Of a stretch of DNA of 64,000 bases, positions 1 through 10,852 are shown one piece after another. The stretch covers positions 169,501 through 233,500 of the forward strand of contig JAQGDQ010000032.1 in assembly GCA_030141605.1 (NCBI GenBank), read 5' to 3'. Both the position numbers and the translations under genes were made by a program. Positions within the stretch are counted from its first letter, which is position 1. The number at the start of each line of letters is the position of its first letter. Origin of the DNA: Tubiluchus corallicola. Taxonomy: Eukaryota; Priapulida; Priapulimorpha; Priapulimorphida; Tubiluchidae. The notes under the pieces are model-generated. The model was not told the DNA's origin, ran no database searches, and saw only the letters and a list, made by a program, of their open reading frames with translations.

Positions 1-2102
1 TAAGCATGCAGGTCTGCTAGAATGCCCATGCAGCCTGCTCCTCACTCACATTTTATTAACTGATTTTGATCTAACAGAATTAGTTGTGATGTCACATGAA
101 AGCACTCTAACTGCAGTTCTCATAGTTGCACTACTGGTGGTCTTGCTGATTTTTTCTAGAAACAGTTGACGTAAATAGAACCAGCGGTGTGCTTTGGCTG
201 TGCTTTGTTATATAATGCAATTTTGAAGTTAGGGGTTCCAGGACGGGAAACCGCAGGACGGAAATGTTTTCTGAAACTGTGAATGACAAAAAAATTTAGT
301 TGTTGATGTCAGAATGCAAACCGCTAAAGAAAAACCACAAAATGACATAAGCTGAGTGATGAGACTATTTTTAAAGCTGTTACCTTAATTAATACCTATC
401 ATTGAATTCTTGTAAAGTAATTCGGATTGACTTTAGTTAGGCATTGGCAATCACACTGTCATGATTAGTAGGCCTCATAGTCACAATAACAAGATTTCAG
501 TCACAGTTAACCTGAATTAGAGCTTCTGTCTAAGCAATAATCTCAGTATCAATATTAGTGTGAAGTTCACGATAATTTTATAGCATAATTCATTATATTT
601 CCGTATAATAAGTTTGCGTAAATAATTAAAAATAAAACGCATGAATTATGTTACAGCTAAACTACATTTTATTAGTATGGAGATTATCTTTTTATGAGAA
701 AATTCCACGCTTTTTTGTGTTGTTGTGTTATCCCATGGCTATGTAGTTTAGGTGCTGTAACAGGACCAATTCGATGGCCCTAATTTCCAGTTCTATTGTT
801 TGTTTAGGTTATTGTTTTTTATTATTGGCTTTTAGGTTTTATTTTTCTTTTGTACATAGTTATACGTTTCTTTTTTATAATTTCTATAGTTGCTTCCTTT
901 TAGTAATATTTTCCTACAGAACCTAACAATTTTTCTGCAATAGTGGTAGGTACTAGTAAATCAGTTGATCATGCATGGTTTTTGCTTACAGGCTGGACGT
1001 TTAATTTACAGCGCTTTTTACAAGCAAACTAAATTATTTTGTCCAGTAAAACTTTGTAATGAAGGCACTACACGTTTTTCGTATTTGGGTTAAGCTTATA
1101 ATTAAAATCAACCGGAATTTATTCAAATCTCTACTTATGGCGTTTGATATTTTGGGAAAGTCCTGAACATCTCTCCTGGACGAATGCAAATTGCAAACAC
1201 TGTTATATATTCTGATCAGTGGCATAACTCTATATGATTATGTACAATTGTCTTTGTACGTGAAGCCGCTAATCAGCCGCTACGGGAAGCTGGTAGATCT
1301 GTTTAGTGTGTAAACCTGTAAGTTCGTAAATTCGTAAACGATCATGTAAACCACGATGATGGTTGTATGTATGAAGCTATGTGAAAGTGCTAGCCTTGGG
1401 AGTTAAACTTTCAACTTTTATGTAGCGCTACTGGTCACAATCTGCTTACAGGTGTAAATATGAAACACCTGGTATGAACGTGATGTGTGATAAATGAAAG
1501 TATTTGATAGTATAAAGAAAGACATGAAATAGAGAGAAGCATATGTCTGAAGATTGCTAGACTCTAAACATAATAATGAAGTTGGCCAACAAATGAATAA
1601 ACCTCAAAAATATATTCTGGTTGATACAAAACTGCATGCAACGAAAGTTTTTTAATCCGAATCTTATAACGCGCATAATTAATCGTTTTTCTATTATCAT
1701 GCCGTCTCTGCAAATTTTTGCCACCTTGGTAATCTTTCAAGTTTGTTACACCTGCATGAGTATTCTCGTCAACTTTCATTACTCTTACTAAAATTTAAAA
1801 ATAAATCAATTTATGATTTTATACGGTGATAAGATTAAGAAAATATTTGTTATAACATATAGGCTTAGATATGCATTTACAGCAACATACATATATTAGC
1901 AATTTCTTTTTACTATACCAACATAATATGCATTAAAATTCCACTGTGTATAATAGTGAAAAGCATACGCTTTTAGAATGTTGATTTAAATATTTATTAT
2001 TAGTCCTTTTTGGTTCATTTTACTGCTTTTGTCTATCCAAAAACTGGGGAATGTGTTCCTGTTCGATTTAAAAAAATTCATAGACTTTCCTCCCTTCTTT
2101 AG
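1..2102. other. No exon recognised; probably intron of the ADAMTS-like gene
   Basis: AT-rich sequence with no recognisable coding exon. The first exon at 2103 opens in the middle of a thrombospondin repeat, so its upstream partner exon must lie before this point, either further upstream or unrecognised here. The short ORFs on the minus strand show no domain and no splice-site support. Confidence 0.5.
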
Positions 2103-4270
2103 TGCTCGGCGTCTGATTGTCACGGGCTGAAAATGGCCTTGCAATGGCGAGAACTAAAATGCAGACTCCCAAATGGAACTACCATCCCCAATGAGAAATG
2201 TGACCCCCTCGCGAAACCGACCGAAAAACTGAACTGCCACAACGAAAAGTGTGAGGCAGTGTGGAAGGTTGGGAATTGGACAGAGGTAACGAGGGTGCAT
2301 GCAATGCTGTTCCATTCCAACATCCAAAGTTCCGAAATACCCCACCTACTGTTAACCCCAGACCCCCACTAGTTTTCACTTGTTTTGTCGGTAGCTAGAT
2401 TTGTACTTCCCCCTAGCGGTAAACTTTCTTCAGTATTTTGTTGCGTGCAATTATAGTCTGCAGTGCGTTTGGCTATGTTAAAGCTTAGTATGCTTAATTT
2501 TTAATTAACTTTAGAAAGTGTGTTATCGCAAGCATAATAAGCGTAATCACACACATAACAAACTAAATATTTCGATATACTATAATAACAGGTACTAATT
2601 ATCTACTAATTACTTGAAAGTGTGCAGTTAATTGCATGGGGCTGATTTTGGCTTGTCCATTATACTAATTAAGTCAGGAAATCATCTATTAAATTTACAA
2701 GCTGAAAAGCTGCTAGCTAATTTAAGTTGGCTCAGCAGTTATGAAACGGACTTTTACCTGCTTAGTTATAATAAAATAAACATTTTTAACCTAATGAGCT
2801 CATTTTCATTGCCTTTTCATTGTGATTTGAATGCGATGTATTACTATAATACTTAATGTATAGCCTACAATGGCTTCAGTGATTTGGCTTCATAATTACA
2901 CTTTTAATGATGTCATTCGTGCATGCGCACTGTCTCTTAACTAACAAAATGCTGAAGAAAACTGTCGACTAACTACTTTCATTCCTTGTTAAATTGTTGA
3001 CATTGGCATTGGTTGTTGGACTAAATGGCATGGCCTTGGTGCTTCCTCTTTTTTCTCTATTTTCTTCTTTTTTATTTCTTTTATTCACTTGCATTATTTA
3101 GGCAATAAAGCTAACAATGAATATTTAAACGGCTGCAGTTTTTATGCGGGTTTTAGATATAATCTAACTTGACTGCATTTGTGCATTTTTGAGCTTATCA
3201 TACACGAATTAAACCGCAAAATCTGGCATCATTACGCGAGTGGCTCACTAAACTGTGACTAAAGCCTCGGAACTTCACTTGCTGTCAGAGGTCTCATATG
3301 TAAGAGAAACTTATGAGCAACTAGGTTTTTTCTCGCAAGTTAATTACAATTATCATATAAGTAGCCTTAGTTTTTTTTAAAGCAACATCATCATTGGACA
3401 TTGAAAAGTTAAGAAAATCTTTTTATAATAACCAGAACACGTAGCAGTAGATTACAAATGGAATGTCAGTCGACGCAATAGTTGCTCGAAATCACGCCTT
3501 AAAATTGAAAACTGAAAACGCTTGTGCGTAAGACTGCCTACTGACCAAAACAAATTTAACACATGCGCGCGAAGATTTTAGAAAAAAACTACTATACTCT
3601 ATAACGTTGGCGATCGGTTTTTGTTTTATCTGAACAGTATCATAACATGTTTAAGTATAAACAAATAATATGATCTTATAAATTTTCGTTTTTCGTTTTA
3701 GTGTACAAAAACTTGTGGTGTTCCTGGTCTGCAAAGCCGGATTTTACAGTGCGTGTGGTACGGTACAAAGAAGCCAGCTGGTGACGCCTGCAATGGAAAA
3801 CCACGTCCAGCAGTAGTCAAGATATGTCAAACGCCCTCCTGTCCACCCCAGAGTAAGTGTCAAACGGAAAAGTCTTTGTAGATAGTCTAAAAGCTTGATA
3901 TGTTTGGCTAGTTTGGTACTTTCATATTGTACAGTATCGTAGGGTATAAAATGTGGTATGGTATGGTATGGTTTAGTATGATATGGTGTGGCATGTTATG
4001 GCATGTATGGTACGGTATTTTATGATATGATGTGGTATAGTATAGTATATTGTGCAGTGCAGTGTTCACGTGTTGGGTAGTACTGTTGACAAGCTCTACG
4101 TACTGCAATTTACGCTCTCTAACGTTATACAAATTTATGATGCAACTTTATTTTCATTTTTAGGAGCGAACTGTTATGATCATTCAAGATACTGTAATTT
4201 GGCTAAGCGACTGAATATGTGCCGGCTATCAACATACCAGATTCGCTGCTGCAAGACGTGTTCTTCATAA
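2103..4270 (+). CDS. ADAMTS-like/papilin-type protein, C-terminal end (TSP1, TSP1, PLAC), 5'-partial
   Basis: Three exons, 2103-2285, 3702-3852 and 4164-4270, join in frame (phases 0 and 1) to give 146 C-terminal residues ending at TAA. Exon 1 opens after a TTCTTTAG acceptor and encodes most of a thrombospondin type-1 repeat (CSASDCHG start, then spaced Cys) followed by the WKVGNWTE start of the next. The intron falls right before the CTKTCG of that repeat. Exon 2 completes it and ends near CQTPSCPPQ. Exon 3 is a PLAC domain with six cysteines ending CCKTCSS. TSP1 plus terminal PLAC is the layout of ADAMTSL proteins, several ADAMTS proteases and papilin, all secreted matrix proteins. A protease domain cannot be judged because the N-terminal part is outside the window, so the exact family member is unknown. 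No function is inferred beyond extracellular-matrix binding. Confidence 0.85.
3945..4050. repeat. Degenerate TATGG-type repeat in the last ADAMTS-like intron
   Basis: Imperfect pentanucleotide-like run (GTATGG, GTATGG, GATATGG, GGCATG and variants) within the 311-bp intron between the second TSP1 exon and the PLAC exon. It leaves the 3' splice site intact. Confidence 0.7.
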
Positions 4271-4670
4271 TACTTTTATCTAGTCCTACATCACCATAGT
4301 TTTAGGTCTATGAACATTCCTGGAAGAAAAGTAATGAGTAAGCTGAAACCCAGTACCAGTTTGCTGGTTGCATCTAGTTCACGGCAATAAGAAGATTTTT
4401 GTACAGTTAAATATCATATTGATAGTTGTCGTTGTAAAAATGAGGTTTTAATGTATATAAACAATGAGGTAAAATTTGCCTAGTTTTGAACTTTATGGTC
4501 GCTGGCTTCTAACATGAGACTCTATAGTTAGAGTTGCAAAACTTAGAATCCAGAAACTTAGAAAACGTGAGCGGTTGTATTAAGTCGTAATTATTAATTG
4601 TGCTGTACAATGACAAGGATAAGTTTAGTAATCAATTGTACAGTTGCCCCATATATTAATGATGATTATC

Positions 4671-4676
4671 AATAAA
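4671..4676 (+). promoter_or_regulatory. Likely poly(A) signal of the ADAMTS-like gene
   Basis: AATAAA about 400 bp after the stop codon. Other candidates lie further on, for example AATAAA at 5620-5625, so the 3' end is not certain. Confidence 0.45.
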
Positions 4677-6600
4677 AATATAGATTCAGCAGCTACAGTC
4701 TCTCTTATTCACTATTTAATCAACCGCTTGATTTTCAGTGGGTCTCTAACAGATGTACTCAAGTTGTTTATAAGTTGTGCTATTTAACTATTACTCACTG
4801 ATGAAAATTACTCATGGACTGCATTTACTAAACGATGTAAATAGTCTACCTCCAAAATTAACTCTTTAAGCTATATATCCCAGTTTGTTGAAGTGAAACT
4901 AGTTTGCATGAGTGATGGATCTCGTAAATTAATCCCTGCAGTGTTCAATAGTTCAGCATAAAGTTAAGTAAGGGATGAAATTTTGGAAATTAGTCTAGAA
5001 ATATTAAATTCTGGGAACCTTGTTGACATTGTGATGCATTTTTACAAGGTCTTAACTAAAGCATTTTATTTTACAGTTGTGTTAGTGATAATGAATAATG
5101 AGTGGTATGTGTAGACTTCACAGGAATACACGATAGCATAGCGTTATTACAGTATTTATTACTGTTATTGTCACTGTTAAATATGCTCTGTACTGCATGA
5201 CCATCAATGTTGTAAACCTATTTAACAAATATTCCTTTTAATGTAGAAAATAACTGTATAGCTCTTATGTATTTATTATCATATTTATAGCAATGTGTCT
5301 AATATTTATGATCATTCGACAATAATTATTTGTATGTTGCATGTCAATGCGTTGCTTTTAACTATTGCCTAATAAATGCACACGTTTGTCTGTTTTCCAC
5401 GCTTGTCAGTTAAGTGTATTGCCTTATTTTATTCATTTTTGTCTTTTATCAAATATTATTTTTACGGTTAGACACTGCGCTTAATATTACAGTATTGAAG
5501 AGGAAGTTTATTATGTACATAAGTAAGACGTTTTACTGTAGATTTGACAAATTTATTAATAATATTTATTGATAGTTGTATACAAATGTATGGAATGTTG
5601 TTTTATTTGTGTATTGTACAATAAATCTTGCTTTATGTTGCAGCTGCTGTTATTTAGAACTAAACCACGTTTGTAAGGACTATTATGAACATGCATTGGA
5701 TGGTGGCGCCGTCTATTAACAGAAAGTGTAGAACTTCATGTAAAATTTTTCAGAATGAATGTATTTGCCCGATAAATATTTTAATAAATTGTAACTACGC
5801 TCAAAACGGCGAAGGCGTTGCAATGTCGGCAGATTGCCAGACGAGTGTGGTTTGTAAGTTGTCAAGGCACGTGAATGCTGTAATGTGATTAAAATCACCA
5901 AAATTTATTACGGAGGGCGTTTCTTTTCTAACGAACTGATATATCGTCATAATAGTTGCCATGCATCTGGTTAAGTAGGCTAATGTTCGTGTTCCTGAAT
6001 CTTTTGATGATGATTTTGTTTCACATGTATGAAAAGGAGAAGTGCTAGTCCCTTTGGTGTTCATCATCCTTGTGGAGCTAAAAATTTATCAAATTACTAG
6101 GCACAGTTTCGTTAATACAAGTAATCGTACAGTAGTTTAGGGCAGAACTAAGTGTAACCTAAAAGCAGGGTCAAATTGTGAAATGTAAAAACAGATGAAA
6201 ATTTTCAGAAACGAGGTCGTGTGTTACGAGCTACGTAAAAGTTGCGTTTAATGGTTTGTTATGTTCACGTAAGTTTTTTGAATTCAAATTTGGTAGATAA
6301 AAATTGATTCATATGTTCGTAATTCTCATTCATAAACCAAGAAAGAAAGTGTTTTTTGGCATTACTGTATATTTTCAAAAAGAAACTGTGAATTGTAATT
6401 CTGTTTCATGTTACTGTAATAAAACACGATAGCTGACTTAAATATCTTTTGTAGGCTGCATTAATATAACGAAACTTAAAAAAAACCTTTGTTCACAGTT
6501 AGCACTCACTAGCAAAATTATTTCCTAAACTTTGTGGCTTTTATGCGGAGTGTACAATGACATAAAGCATCCGTATAATTAATGCCGATGGTATAGGCTT

Positions 6601-6624
6601 AATATATATATATATATATATATA
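6601..6624. repeat. (TA)n microsatellite
   Basis: About 11 uninterrupted TA dinucleotides. Confidence 0.9.
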
Positions 6625-6815
6625 ATCAACAATGCGTGAACATCCTACCTAGTGTTCGTTTGTTTACCTAACGCAAAGCCAGCAGCAGCTTTTACTGAAT
6701 TAAAGTTATAAGGTTATAGGCAGAATATAATGGATGACGTCAAGACAATGGCTTTGCGTCAGCAGTTTTCCAAGCGAAAATTGCCAAAAATGGAATATCT
6801 AATTAACTCATATAA

Positions 6816-6817
<2 letters not shown>

Positions 6818-6848
<31 letters not shown>
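6818..6848. repeat. (TA)n microsatellite
   Basis: About 14 TA dinucleotides, directly abutting the GC-rich patch that follows. Confidence 0.9.
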
Positions 6849-6849
<1 letters not shown>

Positions 6850-7180
6850 ATTCGAGGCTACAGCTCACGTTTGCGGCGATCTATATATCAAACGAAATGC
6901 CTCGACCCCGGGACGAACGGGGTGCAAAAACCTCCAAAATGGCAATTTTTCGGCCGTTTTTTGCAAAACGTATACTTCTTATTTCTGGAGAACGGGAACG
7001 GGCCGGGGGCGATACCGGCCGTGGATGGATAGCCCGTTCAACGGTGGGTGTAGTAGGCGTGTTTAGATTTCGCAGGAGGGCCACGGCGTCCCATAACGGG
7101 CGTTTTCCCCGGCCCAACTCCCAATTTTTTCGAAATCTTAGCCAAACAACATGCGGAAAAACCATTCTAGTTATAAATAA
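6849..7180. other. GC- and CpG-rich insert-like patch
   Basis: Around 330 bp with base composition unlike its surroundings. It includes CCCCGGGACGAACGGGG, GGCCGGGGGCGATACCGGCC and many CpGs, while both flanks are strongly AT-rich. It starts immediately after a TA microsatellite, a common landing or boundary site for mobile elements. ORFs of about 94-119 codons are open on both strands, which is expected from GC-rich, stop-poor sequence and is not by itself evidence of coding. No promoter, domain or splice site is apparent. It may be a dispersed repeat; I cannot name the family. Confidence 0.5.
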
Positions 7181-7930
7181 GGACTATGTAGGATGTTCGC
7201 GTATTATTGATTATAAGTGTATTTATACGCAATTTTTGGGGGGGGGCTTTTGCTAGTGTATATTAATTTACCTAGCTCTGGTTAGCCATTGTAAGGTAAA
7301 TAAGATTAGAAATGAATGTTGCATTCTATTTGTTTTTAATATTCTGTAGTAACCATTATGATTATTATAGTCAAACTGTAGAACGCTCACAATTATGGAA
7401 ATTAGAAAAGTGCTGAAAAGAAATTAAAATGCGAATTTCATTAATAGAGAAGGCTCTGGGTTCAAATATGGGCTGCACAGAAAACTTTTCTTAATTGAAA
7501 TATCTTACACGCGTTAATGCGACATAGCAAGCTGTACGCAGTGCTAGCACCTAGTTACCAGCACTGTCTGTGACTTATGTAACATTCTTATGTTTGTTAA
7601 CTCTCAGAAACTTGCAGTTTCTTGCATTCGGACGATTCATTGCTCAAAGTAGGAAAACTGGCACAGTTTTAAAACAATATTTCTGTTATACATAAAGACA
7701 GCCTAAGTAATAAAGTTCCAGCTTCTCTGCAATATGAAACGCATTACTGATCATTCTGTCTCCTGCTGAACTTTCCTCTAGACCACACATCCTCGAAGCT
7801 TAAACACTCATAATTACTGAGTTCCATTTCTGGGTTAAACTGATAAATCGAGCAAGCGTAGAGGGTGGTGCAACAGAGATTAACAGATAAGCAACAGAGG
7901 AGGCGTTTACAAACTATATCATTGCTATTT

Positions 7931-8024
7931 CAGGCTGTGGCAGTGAACCTGAAAATTGTGAGCGAGTTTTCTCTCTTCTGCAATCCATCAGTTTTTATTT
8001 CATATTATTATTATTATTATTATT
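7931..8024 (+). promoter_or_regulatory. Possible splice acceptor and 5' UTR of the amnionless-like gene
   Basis: TTGCTATTTCAG ends at 7933, about 90 bp before the ATG, and resembles a 3' splice site. It could join an unseen non-coding first exon or accept a trans-spliced leader, if the organism uses one. An (ATT)n run lies directly before the start codon. No convincing TATA box is seen upstream, so the transcription start is unknown. Confidence 0.35.
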
Positions 8025-9497
8025 ATGGCTTCTTCTTGTAGTTACATCGTGTGTCTCTGCTGTTTCGTGGCGTGTTGTTCAGCCATGACGAAAGAATGGC
8101 TTCCAAACTTCAACTTTGAGACAAGGCGAGTCTGGAGTACCGGTTCTGTTCCGTGCGGTTCAGATCAGGTTATTTTTCCAACGAACGAGACGGTATCCTT
8201 AACTATAGATCATTCGCACAATGTTTCAGAACTACTTTTACCAGTGCAAGGTGAACTGACGCTCAAGTCTGGTACAGTGTTGTCTGCATTTGATGGCACT
8301 CTTGAAAATAACTGTCTGGGTAGATCTGTTTATCAGCCTTCGCTTAGAGAATGGTTTAACCCGGACAACTGGCTAGCTCCCAACAAATCATTGCTTCTCG
8401 ATACGGAACGTGTTCCTTGTAGCAACGATGAAGTTTCTTTTCCAAAGCCGTCTATTTTCGTCAATTTGGACAATACTTTATCAGTTCGTGTTTCGTCTGT
8501 TTCCATATTTGGATCTGCATTAAATGCGAAGAATTTTAAACAGTTTCTGAGTTCTCTGACAGGTCGCGCTAGCTTCGCTTACAAAGGACAAAAGCCTAAC
8601 TTGATTGTTACAGGAAATTCATGTGGTGATCAGACAGGGTGTGCTTGTGGTAACGATTCTCCTGGCATTAAGGCTAAAATCTGTTCACTGAAGGCTTGTG
8701 ACAATGCCCCCTGCAAGGATGCCATTATTCCTGTGGGAAACTGTTGCCCCGTGTGTGGTTCGGCCGTAATGATATCTTATGGCAGTGGATTCCGCATGCA
8801 AAACATCTATGACATTCTAGAAAACGTCACAGATTATGAAAATATTACCAAAGATGTGGACACCATTGTGTCGAAACTTACAGATAAAAAAGTCCAAGTA
8901 TTTTTTACTCAGTGGTCTCCCAAAGTTGACGCGTTTGTGCACTTTTTACAAGATTCGGATATTAAACGATACGGAATTACTGGATACACCCTTACCGCTT
9001 CTGGAAGGCCCCTAAGTCCCCAAGCTCAAACAGGCTTGAAACCAGGAGGTGTTGCAGGAGTAGTTGTCATGGTCATTTTTGTCCTTCTTTTTGCTGTTTT
9101 AGCAATGGCGGTATTCAGTCGTGCCAAACATACTGTACCACGTATTACCACAAGATTCCGAGCTTTCTTTAGGAAGGACACAGATGATCTGGAAAGCGTA
9201 ATCTCGGACCAGTTTGAAACAAAGCCACAGTATGACGTGCCAGAAGTTGGCACGTACAAGGGTTTTGAGAATCCAGTGTATGAGACACCACCAGCAGTAG
9301 TTGATGTCACGGCAATGGTTGATTTTCCCAGCCTGTCCATGGATTTGAAGCTAAGTCATGATACAGCATCATGCTCTGGTGTTCCAGATAGTCCAGTTAT
9401 AGAGGTAAATTTGGAAAAGTCTGAAGAGAAAGACGATGAGAAAGAAGATCGTTCAGATAAAAAAGAGCAGATTGATGATGGCGAAAGTGTCATATAA
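8025..9497 (+). CDS. AMN: Amnionless-like type I membrane protein (cubilin co-receptor family)
   Basis: A continuous 490-codon frame. Residues 1-20 form a Cys-rich hydrophobic signal peptide. Residues 25-190 carry the amnionless-type ectodomain with repeated W-x-P / C-x-x-D-x-V-x-F-P blocks (near 44-52 and 132-140) and several N-glycosylation sequons. A short Cys-rich VWC-like module spans about 200-244 (CACGN to NCCPVCG). One transmembrane helix follows at about 341-365. The cytoplasmic tail (366-490) contains FENPVY at 414-419, an NPxY endocytic signal like the tail signals of mammalian amnionless. Family members anchor cubilin at the cell surface and drive its endocytosis (vitamin B12-intrinsic factor uptake in mammals; protein reabsorption in kidney-like cells). 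The last 40 residues are very acidic and Lys-rich. The first ATG is chosen because it gives the signal peptide. The absence of introns is unusual compared with its neighbours and with the multi-exon vertebrate gene. Confidence 0.9.
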   Translation: MASSCSYIVCLCCFVACCSAMTKEWLPNFNFETRRVWSTGSVPCGSDQVIFPTNETVSLTIDHSHNVSELLLPVQGELTLKSGTVLSAFDGTLENNCLGRSVYQPSLREWFNPDNWLAPNKSLLLDTERVPCSNDEVSFPKPSIFVNLDNTLSVRVSSVSIFGSALNAKNFKQFLSSLTGRASFAYKGQKPNLIVTGNSCGDQTGCACGNDSPGIKAKICSLKACDNAPCKDAIIPVGNCCPVCGSAVMISYGSGFRMQNIYDILENVTDYENITKDVDTIVSKLTDKKVQVFFTQWSPKVDAFVHFLQDSDIKRYGITGYTLTASGRPLSPQAQTGLKPGGVAGVVVMVIFVLLFAVLAMAVFSRAKHTVPRITTRFRAFFRKDTDDLESVISDQFETKPQYDVPEVGTYKGFENPVYETPPAVVDVTAMVDFPSLSMDLKLSHDTASCSGVPDSPVIEVNLEKSEEKDDEKEDRSDKKEQIDDGESVI

Positions 9498-9874
9498 ATG
9501 TATGAACAGGATGGACAGGGTGGAATGGATGGAAGAATAGGCGTGTTGAAAACAGTTTGCCATTAATGTTTCAATTATTTTACAGTTTGAAATAGAATCT
9601 GTATAGCTGCCACAACCACACTGCTGTTTTGTGTAAATTTACACTGAATGACAAAGTATAAAGTGACGTAGAATCGTTACCCAAAACCACGAACTTGTAA
9701 ATTAAGTTTGTGGTTACTTACTAGTAAAGCTCGTAAAAAGCAATATTTTGCATGTAACTATAATTGTGTAATCTGCTCTGGTATTAACAGTTTGCGTTGA
9801 TTAATTTATAAGCACTCAAATTCAACATGTCAAGAGTGCCTTTTTACTATAAGAATGTAGATTAGAGGCCTTAT

Positions 9875-9880
9875 AATAAA
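9875..9880 (+). promoter_or_regulatory. Likely poly(A) signal of the amnionless-like gene
   Basis: AATAAA about 380 bp after the stop, in AT-rich 3' UTR-like sequence. A second AATAAA-like site lies near 10230. Confidence 0.45.
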
Positions 9881-10648
9881 AACAATATAATTAGTAAAAT
9901 TACTCATTACTATTATTAATAATTAAGTAACATCGATATAATTACTAGTCTTTTTTTGTTTATTTGTTAATCAGCGTTTACTGTGCAATGTTTGGAAACC
10001 AATAATGGCTTGATGCGAATTCAACGGGTATTTGAAATAACACCCCTGAATAACGTAATATGCTTACATATAGAGAAGCACAGTATTTATAATAATGCAA
10101 AAGTTGGTGAAAATTCGAAATTGTTAGGTGATTGAAGTTGTGATTTTTGTGCGAAAGTATGTACGTAAACAATTATTCAGTTTAATTACTGAACATTTCT
10201 CATAGTAAGTGTTATAGTAATGTACAATGAAATGCATGAAATAAAGAAGACTTGTTAACCAATAATCGTCGCTTGTTTACTAGAAAATCGCATAATAACG
10301 TGCTTTAAGTGAAAGGAAAAAATAAAAGAAAAGTGCAGAATTTTATTAATTAAATTTAGTAATTCAGACATGTAACCACAGATAATACGTGTTTTAGTGC
10401 GTGTACAGACTTTCCCCTGAAAAAAACCAATATCTGCGGTCACGTCAGTATGAAATACAAAAGGAAGACATTAGCGAAATTGTCTGTAAATGTCAATATT
10501 GCCGATGAATTTCCCATCTGTAAATTTTTTTTGCTTATGATTTTATTCTCAACCCGAAGTCTTATCTGACGCCAATAGACAATGTTAAACAAAATAGAGT
10601 GAATAAAATAATAAAAATAATTACAAATAATTATAAGAATTCTTACGA
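9881..10648. other. Convergent intergenic interval, nothing recognised
   Basis: AT-rich spacer between two genes that converge tail to tail. The short minus-strand ORFs here have no supporting features. Confidence 0.5.
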
Positions 10649-10654
10649 TTTATT
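10649..10654 (-). promoter_or_regulatory. Likely poly(A) signal of the calexcitin-like gene
   Basis: TTTATT on the plus strand reads AATAAA on the minus strand, about 200 bp after the stop codon at 10853. Confidence 0.5.
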
Positions 10655-10852
10655 GTTGTACACACAATTCATGAGGTTTTAGCTAGATTTCGAAATAAAA
10701 CTAGTTTTACGCAATATAGTATGACTAACAAGAACGTTTAAAAGTTTGTAGTTTCTGAAGTTGGTAGATCACCTTGGCAACAATACGTGACATCATTAAG
10801 TGCTCTTAATTTCAATATTTCATTAAAAAAGGCTTGTAGAACGTCGAATCGT

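Larger units (their letters stand above)
4677..7930. other. Intergenic or 3' UTR sequence, AT-rich
   Basis: No recognised gene. Several short ORFs on both strands near 5.7-6.1 kb have no domain or splice support. The stretch contains two TA microsatellites and one unusually GC- and CpG-rich patch, listed separately. A tRNA B-box-like motif (GGGTTCAAAT) lies near 7453 without a matching A box. Confidence 0.5.

Noticed and set aside
7440-7480. tRNA gene based on a GGGTTCAAAT B-box-like word
   Set aside because: No A box, no acceptor stem and no anticodon arm could be drawn around it.
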